From Fulvia fulva (Eukaryota; Ascomycota; Dothideomycetes; Mycosphaerellales; Mycosphaerellaceae): a DNA stretch of 64,000 nt. Location: contig NC_063017.1 of the NCBI RefSeq assembly GCF_020509005.1, positions 1,550,001 to 1,614,000 of the forward strand, written 5' to 3'. The position numbers were made by a program, and so were the translations under genes. The notes under the pieces are model-generated. The model made no database searches and had not been told where the DNA came from. It saw only the letters and a list, made by a program, of their open reading frames with translations. The stretch's first letter is position 1, and each line of letters starts with the position of its first letter. Below are positions 25,357-39,260 of the stretch, one piece after another.

Positions 25357-28300
25357 TTGATTAAAAAAACGTATATTGCTAGCTAGACTCGACGCGTCGG
25401 CTCATCGATCTCTGCGCTAAAACAAGACACATTCGAAAGCTCTTATCAAGGCCATTCTAACGATATATAAAGCAGGCCACTGCCCCTAGGACTAAGGGAG
25501 TTCTACCTTATTTAATCTGGACAGCTTGAAGCTCTCTTCACCCTGTTTCTTCAGCTCCAAACGCCGCGGAGGTGCCTAGCTACATTAGGCAACTCCTAGG
25601 CAATAGTAGCCTAGGCTACGGCACTAACAGCGCCTACGGCCCTATAGGCGAAGCCCCCCTAAGACAACTAGTAGCAACTTATAGAGGACGTGAAAAGTAT
25701 AGAAACTAACGATCAGCTCCCTTACCGGTCTCTATAGGTAATGATCACTTAGCTACGCACGGCGCTTGTACTGTCGTATTACCGAGGGCAACAAGAAATA
25801 AGGACGACGTCCTAGGCGATTAGTAAGGCCACCCGGAATCAATACCCCTATAGCTAGGTATCGGTCGCGGTATCGATACTAGGCCCCCGCCTAACGCACG
25901 ATGTAGTTACGATCCGTATTATAGCAAAGGAAGACTAGGCCGAAGTTACGAAGCTATCGAATAAGGAGCTCGCCTAACGAATTAACTAACTAGGGGTAGT
26001 CGTAGTGAACTAATAGTCTAACGGCACTCTATAGATCTATACTAGCTCTACTACTACTAGGAGGCACCTAGAGGCATAGCTATAGTGGGCATCTAAGGTT
26101 GCGGCATTAGCGAAGGTCTTAACGAAACAATTTACGATCCTAGTTTACGATATGCCTAAGGAGTTTGACCTAACTAACTAGGGTCACCTACGCGCTCTCT
26201 AAGAGGACAACCCGGTCACTCTTAACTCTCTAATCCAGAAGGCGACTTGGCTCTATAGGAAATAGCTAGAAGGTAAGAAGGCCTCGGCGCTAATAGTATA
26301 GCTATAAGACGCGAAAGCGGCGGATCTAGCGATAGAACAAGGCCTAGTCTAGTAATATAGCCTCAAGATAGTAGAAAAGCACTCCTTATCCTTTCGTGTC
26401 CTCTAATGCTTCAAATGCTAACAGTATAGACACCAAACCTACACGTATATAAACAAGCAGGCCTACTCGAACTATATAGGAGACTATATGTCTAGGGACT
26501 ATACATCGACTACGAGACGGTACGCGAACTGTCCGGGGCACTACCTATCGTATAGTACGGAATGCCTATAGCGGAAACTAGCGAAAAACAAGGCAATCAC
26601 AAACAGAACCGTCGCCCTAAGATTCTACGGCGACCGTAAGGCTAGCCTATACCGGAACTAACTAGCGGCGGTCGGGCATAAGCGCCCTAGGGCCGAGAAC
26701 GATATAAAGGATACGTAACCTAGGGCGTACGGGAGGCTACGTACTCTACTAGCTACGGCGAGGGAATCTAACTAGGCCCGGCTCCCCTTTAGTATATAGC
26801 CGATAGGCGTAGACTAGGACGTATAGGGTAGTAGGATATAGGACGATATAGAGGAAATGATTATTGATGCCGATAACTAGCCTCGACACGCTTAGCATTA
26901 TCTAGTATAACGTTAACTATAGCAAGGATATAGTCTAGAACCATTTCCTATACGAGGCGGACCCGCGCGTCCACTACGTCCTTATAATCTAGGAGCTATA
27001 GATTAACCCGTACTATAAGAGACTAACGACCTACAAGTCACTAGGCTATACGACATACCTACGAGGCGACGGTAGACCCCGTACGTACTTCTATATTAGT
27101 AAGGACATACTAGAATCCGACTAGGAGGTAGTATACTACGTAGACGAAGAAGGCGGGGGCGATATTACCTCCCTCTACGTAGGTAGTACCTAGATATATA
27201 ACCTATATATATAACCGCTAGCCTCGAGGTCTAGCCGCGACCTTAGGGTCTATAGATACCTAGACAGTACGCTTAAGAGACTAGGGTACTATATCGTAGT
27301 AGGAGACTTTAATATATACTACCCTTCCTAGGAAAGCCTTATATAGCTATACCCTATAGCCGACGAAGTACTCGACTTAATAGCGAGTAACGTAATTGCC
27401 CTTAATACCCCGAAGGACCTAGGTACCTAGAAGAGAGGGGGACTCTAAGGCATAATTGACCTCTCCTAGATCTTAGATAGCTACTACTATATAGTAACCT
27501 ACTATAGGATCGAATATAAACTCGAGGCGTCGTTAGACTATATACTAGTTAGGACCTCTATTACGATATAGATATAACGTATACTAGCGAGAACCCCTAA
27601 GCTAAACTAGGGAAAGGCCTACTAGACTAATATCTAGGCGTACCTCGATAACTCCGAGAGGCTAGTCTAGATTGCGTAGTAGCAATATAATAGTAAAGAC
27701 GAGATAGACGAGGCAGTCTAAGGGTTAATAGACAAAATAAGAAAAGCGACCTTACTTTACGTTCCGCTTACCTAACTAACGATATAGTCTAAACTATACT
27801 AGACGCCGAAGTGTACTATAGTAGTAAGAGAAGTAAGGAGAGCCCGCCGGGTATAGACGAGTAGCTATAGCGAGGAGGCCTAGAACGTATGTAGGGAGGT
27901 ATACTAATAGAAGAAAGCTACGATACGGAGGGAGAAAGTAGTCGGCTAGAGGGCTATAGTGGAAGAAATCGCCGGTAAGTCAGAGAGGATGTGGAAGCTA
28001 GCAAAATAGGCCCGACAGGACCCTACACAGGGCCCCTCCTTCTCTATCCTAGCGCTACAATCGCCTAGTAGCCCGGTTAGCGACCCCGAGGCCAAGGCGC
28101 GTCTACTAGCTAGCAAGTTCTTCCCGCCCCTAGTCGAGGCTAATCTAAGCGACATAAACAGCTCTACTCCCCTAGCCTCTAGCATCGCGGTCTAATAGGA
28201 GGTGTCCGAGGGAGAAGTTGCCGCTATACTAAGGAAGTTGCCGGCGAAGAAAGCCCCGGGGCCGGATAGGATCCTAAACGAGCTACTAAAGAAGTGTAGA

Positions 28301-30358
28301 GATCAACTAGCCCTAGTAGTTATAGCGATGTTTAACGCCTGCCTATAGACCGGATACTACCCGATAGTATTTAAACAATCGACGATAGTAGTCCTACGTA
28401 AGCCGTAAAAGGAAGACTATACGTAGGTGAAGTCGTACCGCCTAATTGCGCTCCTTAATACTCTTAGGAAGGCGCTTAAGAAGCTGGTTATAACGAGACT
28501 CTCCGAGGCGGTAGAGGAACACTCCCTACTCCCGGACACCTAGATAGGTGCGCGCCTATAGCAATCGACGCTATCCGCGATAGAACTTATCACCTCTTAG
28601 GTAAAGGCTATCTAGTATAAGAATAGGGACAAGGTGGCTTCCTTACTTAGCCTAGACATATCGGGAGCCTTCGACTACGTGTTATACCCGCGGCTACTCT
28701 ATATCCTAAGGTCGAAAGGACTCCCTAAGTGGCTTGTTAACTTCGTACGGTCCTACCTCTAAAACCGTAGTACGTCGATCCTAGTCGGCTAGTATAGAAG
28801 CCTATTTTAAGTAGTCTATACTAGAATCCCGTAAGGCTTAACGCTAGTACCTATTCTGTTCCTCTTCTTTATAGCGACGCTACTCCTAGCCCTAGAATCC
28901 CAGAACACCGCTACGAGCGGCTTCGTAGACGACATAAACATCCTAGCGTAGTCTTCCTTGACTAAGGAGAACTATAGGCTACTAGAAGAGAAGTATAAGA
29001 TCGACGAGGACTAGGCTAGGAGGTACGGGGCTCGGTTTGCCCTAGAAAAGTATAATCTAATACACTTTACGCGCCGGCTACGATTCTATAGTATATAAGC
29101 TTCTATCTAGATATAGGGGCATACGACTAACCCGGTAGATCAGCTTAGGATCCTCGGACTATAGGTAGACCCGGCGCTACGGTAGAGGAAGTACGTATAG
29201 GTAATATTACGGAAAGCTAAACAGAATATAGCATTATACTAGAGGCTCACTACGTCTATATAGGGCGCGGACTTCCGGTAGTTACGACTCCTATATACGG
29301 CTATTATACGGCTAGTCCTTACCTATAGTAGCTAAGTATAGTCCTTAGGCGAGAGGGCCTACCTATCGAAGGGACTCGTCGCGCTACTAGCGAAGATCTA
29401 AAACTAATGCCTAAGGAAGGTCACCGGGGTATATAAGTCGACGCTAATAAGGATACTTAAGCACGAGACCGCTATACTACCGATCGACCTCTATATCTAG
29501 GGACTACGGACCTCCTACTTAGGCAAGTCGGTATAGTACCTAGTATAGAAGGTTATCGCTAGTATAGTCGTAAGGGCCCGCGAATTAGTACTAGCGTATA
29601 GGGGTATTCGACCCGGAAACGAGCCGAACTACCGGGCAAGGGACGAACAGCTAGCAATATAATAGGAAGGTAAGAAATCGTTTATAAAGCAACTATAGAA
29701 ATAGAGGTAGAACAACTAGGTTATAGGGCATAGTAGATGCCCTTAGCTAGCGGGACAACCTAAGGAATAGTTAGCTACAAAATCCGCGGTCAAGCACCCC
29801 TCGAAGCTTATCTACTACCGCCTTACGAGGGCATAGAGTAGTATAGTAACCTAACTACGAAGCGAACACATCGGCCTCTAGGGGTACCTATTATAGAGGA
29901 AGGTTCTAGGATACACGAATACTAGCTACCCCTACGGCTATCGCTCCTAGAACGTACGGTACGTACTCCTCGTCTATCCGAGGTAGTCGCTAGGAAGGGG
30001 GGAGTAGATAGCAAAGGCGAGGAACCGGACGATTAGGGCACTTCTTAATAACGCTAAGGACCTACGGCGCATTACGAACTAGATACTAGAGAAGGGCTGG
30101 CTAGAACAGTACCGCCTAGTAGGAACAGTATAGGAAGAGAGGACACGACGTAGCGCGACGAGACCGGCTAGGAGCGGGGGCTAACGGGGTAGTGACATAG
30201 ACTACGTACGTTCAGAGGGAAAGCTAAACTAGACAAGGAGTAGTCGGGGGCGGGAAGGGTTTTTACCTATTCGGGTTTCCCTTTATATATAACAATAGAT
30301 ATATACCTATATAGGCCGGATAGGGTCCTAGAACAGGGGAATAACAAATCTATCTATC
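25357..30358 (+). mobile_element. LINE copy 2 (Tad-like), full-length insertion in Gypsy-2
   Basis: A 5.0-kb insertion with a perfect 12-bp target duplication. The first 170 bp (25357-25527) are an apparent 5' untranslated leader that retains many CA/TG and is not shared with copy 1. ORF1 knuckles lie at about 26420-26590, endonuclease GDFN at 27302-27313 and RT FVDD at 28922-28933. The element ends in the (ATCT)n tail at 30340-30358. Copy 2 keeps somewhat more CA/TG than copy 1 in its first third, yet from about 27086 to 27920 the two are almost base-for-base identical. Stops in both ORFs make it inactive. Confidence 0.88.
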
Positions 30359-30370
30359 TATTAATTAGTA
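30359..30370. repeat. Target-site duplication of LINE copy 2 (right)
   Basis: Exact repeat of 25345-25356. The Gypsy-2 reading frame resumes immediately after it. Confidence 0.82.
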
Positions 30371-31980
30371 CTTTACGTACCCGAAGTAAACGAGGCCTCT
30401 ATCGAAGAATTTATCGAGGAAGCCTATACTAAAGACGAGCTAGCGTACGGTATTAAGAAGGCCCTAGACAATAATGCTCGTACTTTACTACGAAACCTAG
30501 AAGGCTCTAGCTATATCTCGCTTAGTAACTATCAGTTAGACGGTGACCTAATTAAGATCTAAGGACGTATATATATACCGTATAAGCTTCGTCCGGAGCT
30601 AATAGTAAGGTACTACGATACTCTATTAGCTAGGTATCCTAGGCGTAAGAAGATAGTCGACCTACTTACGCGTACGTACTACTAGCCTAGTCTAGTAGTA
30701 GATATCGCTAAGTACGTTAAGAATTGTTATCTATATATACGATCTAAGGCTTTTTATAATACGTACTAAGGTATACTCTAATAGTTACCCGTACCCTCGG
30801 GTACCTATAAGGAGGTAGTACTCGATTACGTAGTAGAGCTACCGGATAGTTATAGTACTAAGGGCGTAAAGTATAACGCTATCCTTACCCTAACCTATAG
30901 ACTTACTAAGAGGAAGCATCTTATACCCGTAGTAGATTTGACCCCTAAGGTAGCGGCCGACGCCGTATTAAAGTACGTGATTAAGGATTAGGGCCTATTC
31001 GATACGATAGTATTAGACCGTAGTAGTTAGTAGGTAAGCTAATTCTAGAAGGCTCTAATAGCACGTCTAGCTATACGTATAAAGATCTCGACTGCCTTTT
31101 ACCCTTAGACTAATAGGTAGTTAGAACGTACGAACTAAGCTATAGAATAGTACCTACGCGCGTACGTTAACTATATATAGGACGATTAGGTCTAGTAGTT
31201 ACCTATTATAGAGTTTGCCCTAAACAATTAATAGAGCGCTACTATAGGTATATTACCGTTCTTCGTAACGCTAGGCCGTAATCCTCGAATAGAGGTGTTA
31301 CCTTAGGCTACGAGCGGTAACGGTACTAAGCTTCCGAAAGTATAGGCCTTGTCGAAGTAGTACGTAGAAGATTTCGCGACTTTAATAGAGAACGTTAACG
31401 TATACTACATTATATAGCTTAGATATACCTAAGAGCGGTACGTAGACACCGTAGCGAATAAGCGTAAGCCTATACTAAGATACGCGATCGGCGATAAGGT
31501 TTAGCTAGATACTAGAAATATCCGTACTTAAAGGCCCTATAAGAAACTTAACTATGAGAATATAGGTCCCTTTACGATTACCCGTAAGATTAACGTAGAC
31601 GTATATAAGCTCGACCTTTAGGAAAGTATACGTATATACCCGAGGTTCTATACTAGCGTACTACGCCTAGTAAATAACGACCTATACCCTAATTAAAGCT
31701 AAGGTCAACTACTTATCGAGGCCTCCGAAGGCGATAGCGAGGAGCTAGATAAATACGCGGTATAGGCGATTGTAGATAGTAGATAGACTAGTAGAGCTAA
31801 GAAGTATATAAAGTATACCGTCCGTTAGGAAGATAGTACTATTATAGAAGTGCCTTATAGCAAATTGAAAGGTAGTACCGAGGAAGCGATAGTAGATTAT
31901 TATTATAAGAACCCGTTAGCGGCCGGGCTACTACCTAGATAGCGTAAGCCTAAAGGTTAGATATTAGACGACCTAGATAT
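30371..31980 (+). pseudogene. Gypsy-2 integrase and C-terminal chromodomain-like region
   Basis: Continues the Gypsy-2 frame after the LINE. It contains the zinc-binding N-terminus with ARYPRRKKIVDLL and CYLYIRSK-like remnants, the integrase core with VVLDYVVELP, then TAFYPQTNRQLERTNQ, followed by NQ..ATIGILPF. A distal segment near 31740-31930, with a KYTVR..DST..EVPYSKL pattern, resembles the chromodomain-type tail of some fungal Gypsy integrases; that last call is tentative. RIP stops are present. Confidence 0.82.
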
Positions 31981-32237
31981 CGTTACCGATAGTCGACCCT
32001 ACGACGCCCGCGTAATATATATATAACTTAAGGCAAGCTAAGGCTTAATATATAGTTAGCTTATCTAAGGTATACTACGGTATAATATAGACTCTCGACT
32101 TAAGGCTTACTACGGTAAGATATATAGTCTCTCTACGGTTAATCTGACGTAAGCTAGCGCTTCCTAATAGTACGGTTCTTCCTTACGGATGTACCCCGCG
32201 GCGATATATTTCCGCGTACGAGGGCGTACGGCGGTTT

Positions 32238-32450
32238 AAGAGGGGGGGTAGTATTACGGTTCACCTCGTAAGACTATACTTAGTACTACGTAACCTAGTA
32301 CGCTAGCGCGCCCGGACCCTAGACCCCGACCTCGACGTTTACTTTATCGTAGCTTCGCGACTTTCTTATCTTCTCTTCTTCGTAGAACTTATTCGATTCT
32401 AAGGTATTAATACGTTTACGCCCTATCTTACGCCTTGTCCGTATTAGCTA
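32238..32450 (+). repeat. Gypsy-2 polypurine tract and 3' LTR start
   Basis: A purine run (AAGAGGGGGGG at about 32238-32248) precedes TATTACGG at 32252, the mutated form of a TGTTACGG LTR start. This is the expected arrangement at the 3' end of a + strand LTR element. The right end of the LTR is not certain, because no second copy is in the window; about 32450 is a guess. Confidence 0.5.
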
Positions 32451-33720
32451 TAGCCGCTTCTAGTTTAGCGGCGTTCTAAAGCTAGTAGCCGCGTTAGACT
32501 CCGACTTCGACGTCTTCGAGGAGGTCCCTAAGGGCGGTATTCTAAGGTAGCCTATCGCTTTTAGACCGTATACCGTATAAACTAGGCTAGCGGTAATCGT
32601 CTTTAGCTACTATAGCGGCCGCTCTAGATCTACGCGATACGTATAAAGCTACCGTTCTAAGGGCGATACCGAGCGTCCGCTAGGAACCTTTACTAAGTAC
32701 TAGTAACTTAGCCTACCGAGTAGTAAGCTAGAGAAATGCGACTAGGAGGATCCTAAGCCTAATACTATAGGCACCTTTACCTTTATCGAGCGCGGCGGCT
32801 ATACTAATTGTTTCTAGACTAGTAAGTACTCTACCTACGACCGTAGCCGGTCTCGTACTAAGTTTAGCTATACTAAGCGGCCTTCCCGGTTAAAGGACTC
32901 TAAGCGCCTAGTTACCCCTAGTAAGGTGGCTAACTTCTCTAATCTTCCCTAGGCCTACGATATTACCTAGGTTACGGAGTCTAGTTCTAGAATACTAAGT
33001 TTAAGTATCGCAATCTAGCCTAGAATAACGCCCCGACCCTAGCTATATATAGTCTAGTCTTCTAGGTTAGTCGTAAGCCTTATACTGCCCGCGACGCCGC
33101 TAGCCGCCTAAAGGCCGCGTTAAAGGCTAACTTAGCTTACGTCCGCGCCTTTACTCGCGAGAACGCCGAGACTAATACGAATAGACCTAGCTAGGAGGAG
33201 AACACCTTAGATAAGGAGGACGACGGCTTATTCGTATTACTAACTAAGCCTAGTAAGTCTGCTAGTATACCTAAGGTACCTAGGAAGTCTCCTAGTAAGA
33301 AGCCGTATCTTTAGCTAGTAAGAAGCCCGCGGCCTTAGCTAAGAAGAAGTCGGCTCCTAGGACTCGGCGTAGCCCTCGGTAGATATCGCCGCGCTATACC
33401 CTAGACCGTAACGAGCCGTAGGAGGGTCTAAGCGATACCTCCGACTACGTTAGGTAGCTCCGCGAGATTTCGGTATAGACGCCTCTCCTAGAAGACTCTA
33501 AGGGTAAGGGCGAGGCGGACGTGACCTCGCCTAAGGTCTACGGTCGTATAGCTAGTCCTCCCGTTCTTCTAGTAGCTAAGCGGTTTAGGCGGTTAATCGC
33601 GACTAGATATACTTTACGATTCGGCTCGATTACCGAGGCTAAGAGGGGCTATAGTTCTATCTAGCTCCTTAGCTCGTTCGCCTATACCGATAATAGAGGA
33701 TAATAATAGAGAGGATCTAG
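32450..33720 (+). pseudogene. Unidentified RIP-mutated coding-like region
   Basis: A + strand frame, readable apart from RIP-type stops, runs through this stretch. It shows segments such as GTFTFIERGGY and RSRSRTKFSY and a basic, proline/serine-rich C-terminal half. No RT, integrase, protease or transposase motif was seen. It lies just downstream of the Gypsy-2 3' LTR and antisense to Gypsy-3, so it could be an extra ORF of one of them, a separate element, or a captured host gene. Product unknown. Confidence 0.4.
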
Positions 33721-36599
33721 AGGTAGTACCTAGTAATTTCCGGTTCCTAGGTTAGAAGTAAGGCTCTAAAAGCCTAGATAATAATAAGCCCGAGGCTACT
33801 TTGTAATTTAGTACTATATTCTTGTTTTATACGAGCGATAGGTAGCCGAGTAGCCTAACTCAAAAGTACTATAGACTAATAACGCTAATTAATAATTCTT
33901 ACGACCTAACTCCCTTAGCGCCGCTTCGGTAACTAGGCTTACTCCTATAGTTTCTTCTTCGTTATCCGCTACCTTAGTCCCTTTAGGCGAGCGGTCTTAG
34001 CTACTACCTCGGCTTCTTAAAGTAGCTACTACGATAGGTTAGCTTGTCTAACCTCCGGGTCTACTAAGTCCGGTATATCTATATCTAAAAGGCTATTAGC
34101 CGCTTTAGGTTCGGCTATAACTTTGTCCGCTACGCTTGATCTAAACAATGTTCCCTAAGGTAGAGCTAACTCTTTTTCGTCGGCCTAGAGATAGAGCGTC
34201 GAGCTAAATACTTTAATCTCCCTAACCGGCATCTCCTACGGGACCTTAGCGGGTTTAGCTAGGGTAGGGATAGCTTCCTAAGGACTTTCTTATTATAGAG
34301 GCTAACGATCTTCCTAAGTGTCCTTCTCGAGTAGTAGGGAATATACCTAATCTTGCTCCTCGCCTACTCTTCTTAACTTAATCTAATAAGATCGCCTTTA
34401 AGACCTAAGTGCTTTAGCTAAAGTCTTTTACTCGCTTCTTTTCCTCTAAGTATTCTTTGTAACTCTTAGGTCTCGCTAAACTTGCTCTATTAAGTCAGCT
34501 TCTCTTCTTTAACCTTCCTCCCCTACTAAGAACCCTCGCGCTCCTACGTAAGGTTAGCTACGTTCTTTCGTAGTCTAGAGTTCAACTTGTTTCTTTAACT
34601 ACTTAGCCTCCGGTATAGTTAAAAGGTCCTTTAGATTAAGACTCGTGTCTTAACTAGTGCCTAGAACTTCCTTAAGTTCTAGCTTATCTTCTAAAACACC
34701 GGACCTATCTAGAAGTCTCCTAGCTAGATACCAATACTAGAATTTAGCTAGATCCTTTTATACGGCTAATACAAGCCTGTTCCTATAGACAAGATGCCTT
34801 AGAATCCTACCCGTAGGGGTCTAAAGTGTATACGTCCCTAGGAAGCTTACTTTACGGATCTTATAGGGTCTAAAGTACTTAGGTTCTAGCTTACGCGGAT
34901 CTAGGTTTATTAGTAAGACCTATTCTCCGACTTTACGTCTTAGCTATACCTCTAGCGGAAGCAACTTTAGACTTATTAGGTTCCTAGTTTAAGCTCGAGA
35001 AAGTAGTCTTTTATTTACGAGCTAACGCGTATAGCGGACGCGGACGATACGCTTCCTATAGTCGTTAACTAAGACATTCTTAGCTCGTAGCTCGTTCTCG
35101 TCTTCTAGGATTCGTAGGTATTAGCTATATATAAGGTAGAGGGGGCTAAGGTAGGTTGTTATATACTAGCGGTATCTAGTATAGTAGATCGCTTTAGGTA
35201 GGAAGGTATCCTATAGCCTAATATTGTTACTAATATATAGCTTCGTTAGTATCGATCCTAGTATACCGTTTAGGTTTTCTACCTTCCTATTCGTTATAGG
35301 ATAATATAGGGATGCTAGACGATAATTAGCCTTAAACTACTTTATTAGGTAGCTTATAACCCTACTTAGGAAGTTCTTACTATTATCTAAGAGGAGCTCG
35401 CGGGGTGGCCCGTAGTCCTAATAGATTCTCTCGTATAGGAATACTATAGTCGCTTTAGTATACGTACGCGGAACGGCCTAAGCGACTAGCTAACTCGTAG
35501 CGTAATCTATCGCCGTAATAATGTACTCGTTTACTAGTAGACTCTTTGGTAAAGGCCCTACGACATTAATCGCCTATCTCTCGAAGGGCCTAAGCTTATC
35601 GTTAACCTAGTAAAACCGCGGCTCGCGTGTTTTAGACTTATTAGGCTTCTTTTTCTACGTTAGCTCGTATTTAGGGCAGGATTCGATAAACTTTCGTACG
35701 TCCTTTCTTATACTAGGCTACTAGGCTCTTATCTCGAGCTAACCTATTAGCCCGGGCGCCGTAAATTGTCCGTATCGCTAGTATACGTAGTTTACTAGAT
35801 TAAGACGCTAGGTTAGTACGAGGAAAGGCGCTGTTCCCTTATCGTCTAGAAGAATAAAGCCTAATCCGGGTTCCTTAGACTCGTCGATCGGTAGGAGTAG
35901 CTCGAATTCCTCTTCTCGTACCTTAATTAAGCTCTCGAGGTAGGGACCGTAAGTTAGTATCTATCCCGTTAACTTGAACTACCTTATTAGTTTAGGGAAC
36001 AAGTCGGCTTCGTTAGCTTTAAATCTTATAGCTACGAGTTACTTAACCGGCTAAGCTAGGTTAGTAGGTCCTTCTCCGATAAAGTTAGGCCGACGGGAGA
36101 GCGTATCGGGAACGATCGCCTCTTCTCCCTTACGATATCTAATGTCTAAGTTATATTACTAAAACTCTTTAGCCTACCGTACGATCCTCTTACTTTAGCC
36201 CTTAGTACTATTAAGATACCTAAGCGACTAGTAATCGGTTAGGATCGTAACCGTATAGCTATTTTCTACGTAGTTATCCTAGGTTCGGAGGGCTTCCTTA
36301 ATTACTAGGCTATCCTTTTCGTAAACTAGGTAATTTAGCTCGGCTCCCTAAAGCTTCCTTCTAGAGAAGGCTATAGGGTGTAGCTAGTTATTAGCTCCTA
36401 TTTAATAGAGAGTAGCGCCTATAGCCTATTTAGATATATTAGTCTTAATCGTAAAGGGCTTCTTAGGGTTAGGCTAGATTAGTATAGGCCCTAAGGTTAG
36501 CGCGAGCTTTAGGCTCTTAAAAGCGTATACGTACTAGGCGTTCTATCGTACTAGGCGACGCTTTTTCCGCCTAAGGGACTCGTCGCTTTCCTTAAGAAG

Positions 36600-37400
36600 A
36601 TCTAAGAGGGGTACTACGAGTTTCGCGAAGCCCTTAATAAAGCGGCGGTAGTAGCCTACGAGGCTAAGGAACTGCCTAATCTACTATATATTAGTAGGCG
36701 TATACTAACTATTAATCGCGTCGATCTTGTCTTATAGTAGCCTAATCGAATTCTTCTCGATCTAATACCCGTAGAAGGTGACTAACTTAACTCTAATGTC
36801 GTACTTCTTAGGGGAGTAGAATAGTTTAGCTTTCTTTAGGCGGTCGAAGACCTCCTTTAGGTCTTTTTCGTGCTATTCCTTAGAGTCTAAGAAGACTAGG
36901 ATGTCGTCGAGGTATACGACGACCTTCTTCTAAAGCAGATCTCTTAAGATCTCGTTTATTATAGACTAAAACGAGGCTAGGGCGTTTCTTAGCCTAAAGG
37001 ATATAACGAGGAACTCGTACTTCCTATCCCTAGTATTAAACGCGGTCTTATACGTATCGGCTAAGTCGATTAGTAGCTACTAGTACCCTAAGACTAGGTC
37101 TAGTTTACTAAAGTATTTAGCCTTCGCGACCGTGTCTAGGCATTCCTAGATACGTAGGAGGGGGAAGTAGTTTTTAGTAGTTACGGCGTTTAGGGCGCGA
37201 TAGTTAATATATATACGCTACTAGCCGTCTAGCTTAGGGACAAAGAGGACTAGGGATCCCTAGGGTAAGGACGAGACCTTAATTAGTCCGCGATTAAGGA
37301 GTATCTAGATCTAGCGAGCCTGTTCTCGAAGCTAACCCGGGTTTAGACGGTATACGGGCTAGTTAATAGGTCGAGCGTTACTAGTAGGGATAGTATAGTC
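36600..37400 (-). pseudogene. Gypsy-3 reverse transcriptase core
   Basis: The minus-strand frame around 36901-36923 reads VVVYLDDI, the RT catalytic box. To its right the frame contains further RT blocks including the region that binds the template-primer. The original protein is destroyed by stops at Gln/Trp codons. Confidence 0.75.
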
Positions 37401-38339
37401 GAAAGCTCTCTTCCGTAGGAGTCTAGCCGGGAGCTAAGCTCTCTAGATCTCTAGGAAGAGATTAACTAACGTCTAGAAGACCTAGTTACCTACCTATAGT
37501 AGCTAAGACTCGTCGTCTAGGTCCCCTACTATAGCTATAAGGCGTTCGTATACCTTATCTAAGCCGTGTTCCTCGAAGTCGATATGAACTAGGGTATCGT
37601 CGGGGAGTCGCCTAAGCGAGTAGAAGAGCTAGGGTCCTTCGTATCGTATAGCGAAGTCTACTAAATATATAGAGTTAAACATTTCTAGCTCGCCTTCGTC
37701 ATCCTTTAGGTCGAACACCTTAGAGTACGACCTAATCGTATAGTACCGGCTACGCCGGTCCCGTAGTCTAGTAGAGCTAGACTACTAGTTTATGTTAGGG
37801 TTAACTTCCTAGAACTACTTAAGGCCTAGGATAAGGTCAAATCCTTCTATATCGATAACTCTAGCGGGGACTATGTCCTACTAGGTACTAATCTAATATA
37901 GTAGAAGGACACCCTAAGTAGAAATAATCTCCTTACCGTTTAGGAGGACGATCCTTACTAGCGGCAAGTCCCTAAAAAGCAATCGAGGGAGTTACTTCGA
38001 TTTTCGGGCTAAGAGGTATACTTTAGAGGCTACGTAGTCTAGGGTAACCTTAGCCCGAACCTAATTAGGTTCTAGGCGGGTATCGATAGTAAAGAGCCCT
38101 CCGCCTATTACTATTAGCCTCTCTATCGTATAGTCGACCTCCTCTTTAGTCTCCGACTCGGGTTCTTTAGATAAAGGCAATGCTCTATCCTCTTCTACTT
38201 ATATCTACTAAGCCTTACCCTTAGTAGCTAGGGTCGTCCTATCCTAGTAGGATTCTCTATATAGAGGTATAGAGGCGTCTAATAATCCTAAGTACGTCTA
38301 CCTCGATTAAGACGTCTTAGGCTCTATTTTTTGGCTTAG

Positions 38340-39260
38340 AGTAGTTACGCGCGAAGTGGCCTATCTTGCTATAGTTATAGTATTCGTCTAAGCGCCCGGA
38401 GGGGCCTCTACGATTACCTCGCCCGCGTCTACGTCCGCCGCGGCCTCTACCGCGTCCTCTACCGCGCGCCGAGCTACCTAAGTCGCTCCGGAGAGCTATA
38501 AAGGCTTTAGTGTCTCCGTCTACGAACTTCTCGACGGCTAATATTATTATAGCTAGCTTCTAGTCTCTTCCGCGGCTAAGATAGAGTTGCTAGTCGGCTA
38601 TAATAGCCTACTAGAAGTAGACGCGGATATTTGTATTAGTCGCTCGGAAGTTACGATTATCTAGTTTAGCTAGTATATTAGGCTTTAGGCCGGCTAAAAA
38701 CTTGCGTAGGTAGGTAAAGTCATCTAGTAGGGGAGTTATACGGCTCCTAGTTAGCCTAAGCGACCTAATAAAGGTCCTAATACTCCTAGTTTAACGGGTA
38801 GTCTCCTACTTACGCTAGATCTACTCCTAATAGTCTAGGTCGACTATAAAGTTAGAGATCTACGTAATTATGTCGTCGAAATCGCCGTGCTTAAGATAAG
38901 GGGGCTTTAGGCGCGTTTCTTCGATAGCGTCAAACTATAACTAGTTAAAGTCGCTACCGACGAAGCTACTAACGAGCTCTAGTTTCTCTAGGTCGGAAAG
39001 GCGTTATTTAATAATCTATTCCTTATTTAGGCTAATCTAGGCTCTAATAGACGATATCTAGTTAAGATACTCGTCGTTCTAAGCGTTAGACTTTAAAATA
39101 GGGGGATCCCCTATCCTAGGCGCCTTGCCTCTACTAGCTAGCTCGTTATATAGGCCGAAGTCATCTTCGTCTAGGTAGTCCGCCCTATCTATCTCCGCGT
39201 CGCTATCGCGGTTAGGGCGGCGGTGCGACCGAGTAGCTAGGGGTATAGCCTAAGTGGCCC
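38340..39260 (-). pseudogene. Gypsy-3 Gag with zinc knuckle
   Basis: The minus-strand frame carries an RG/GR-rich segment (38400-38470) immediately before a C-x2-C-x4-H-x4-C knuckle whose Cys positions now encode Tyr (38351-38388). This order is common in fungal Gypsy Gag proteins, which package element RNA. RIP stops throughout. Confidence 0.7.

Noticed and set aside
19100..28185. Identical 69-79 codon minus-strand frames at 19100-19309 and 27946-28185
   Set aside because: Open only because they fall in the spared CA-rich island of the two LINE copies; antisense to ORF2 and no protein character.
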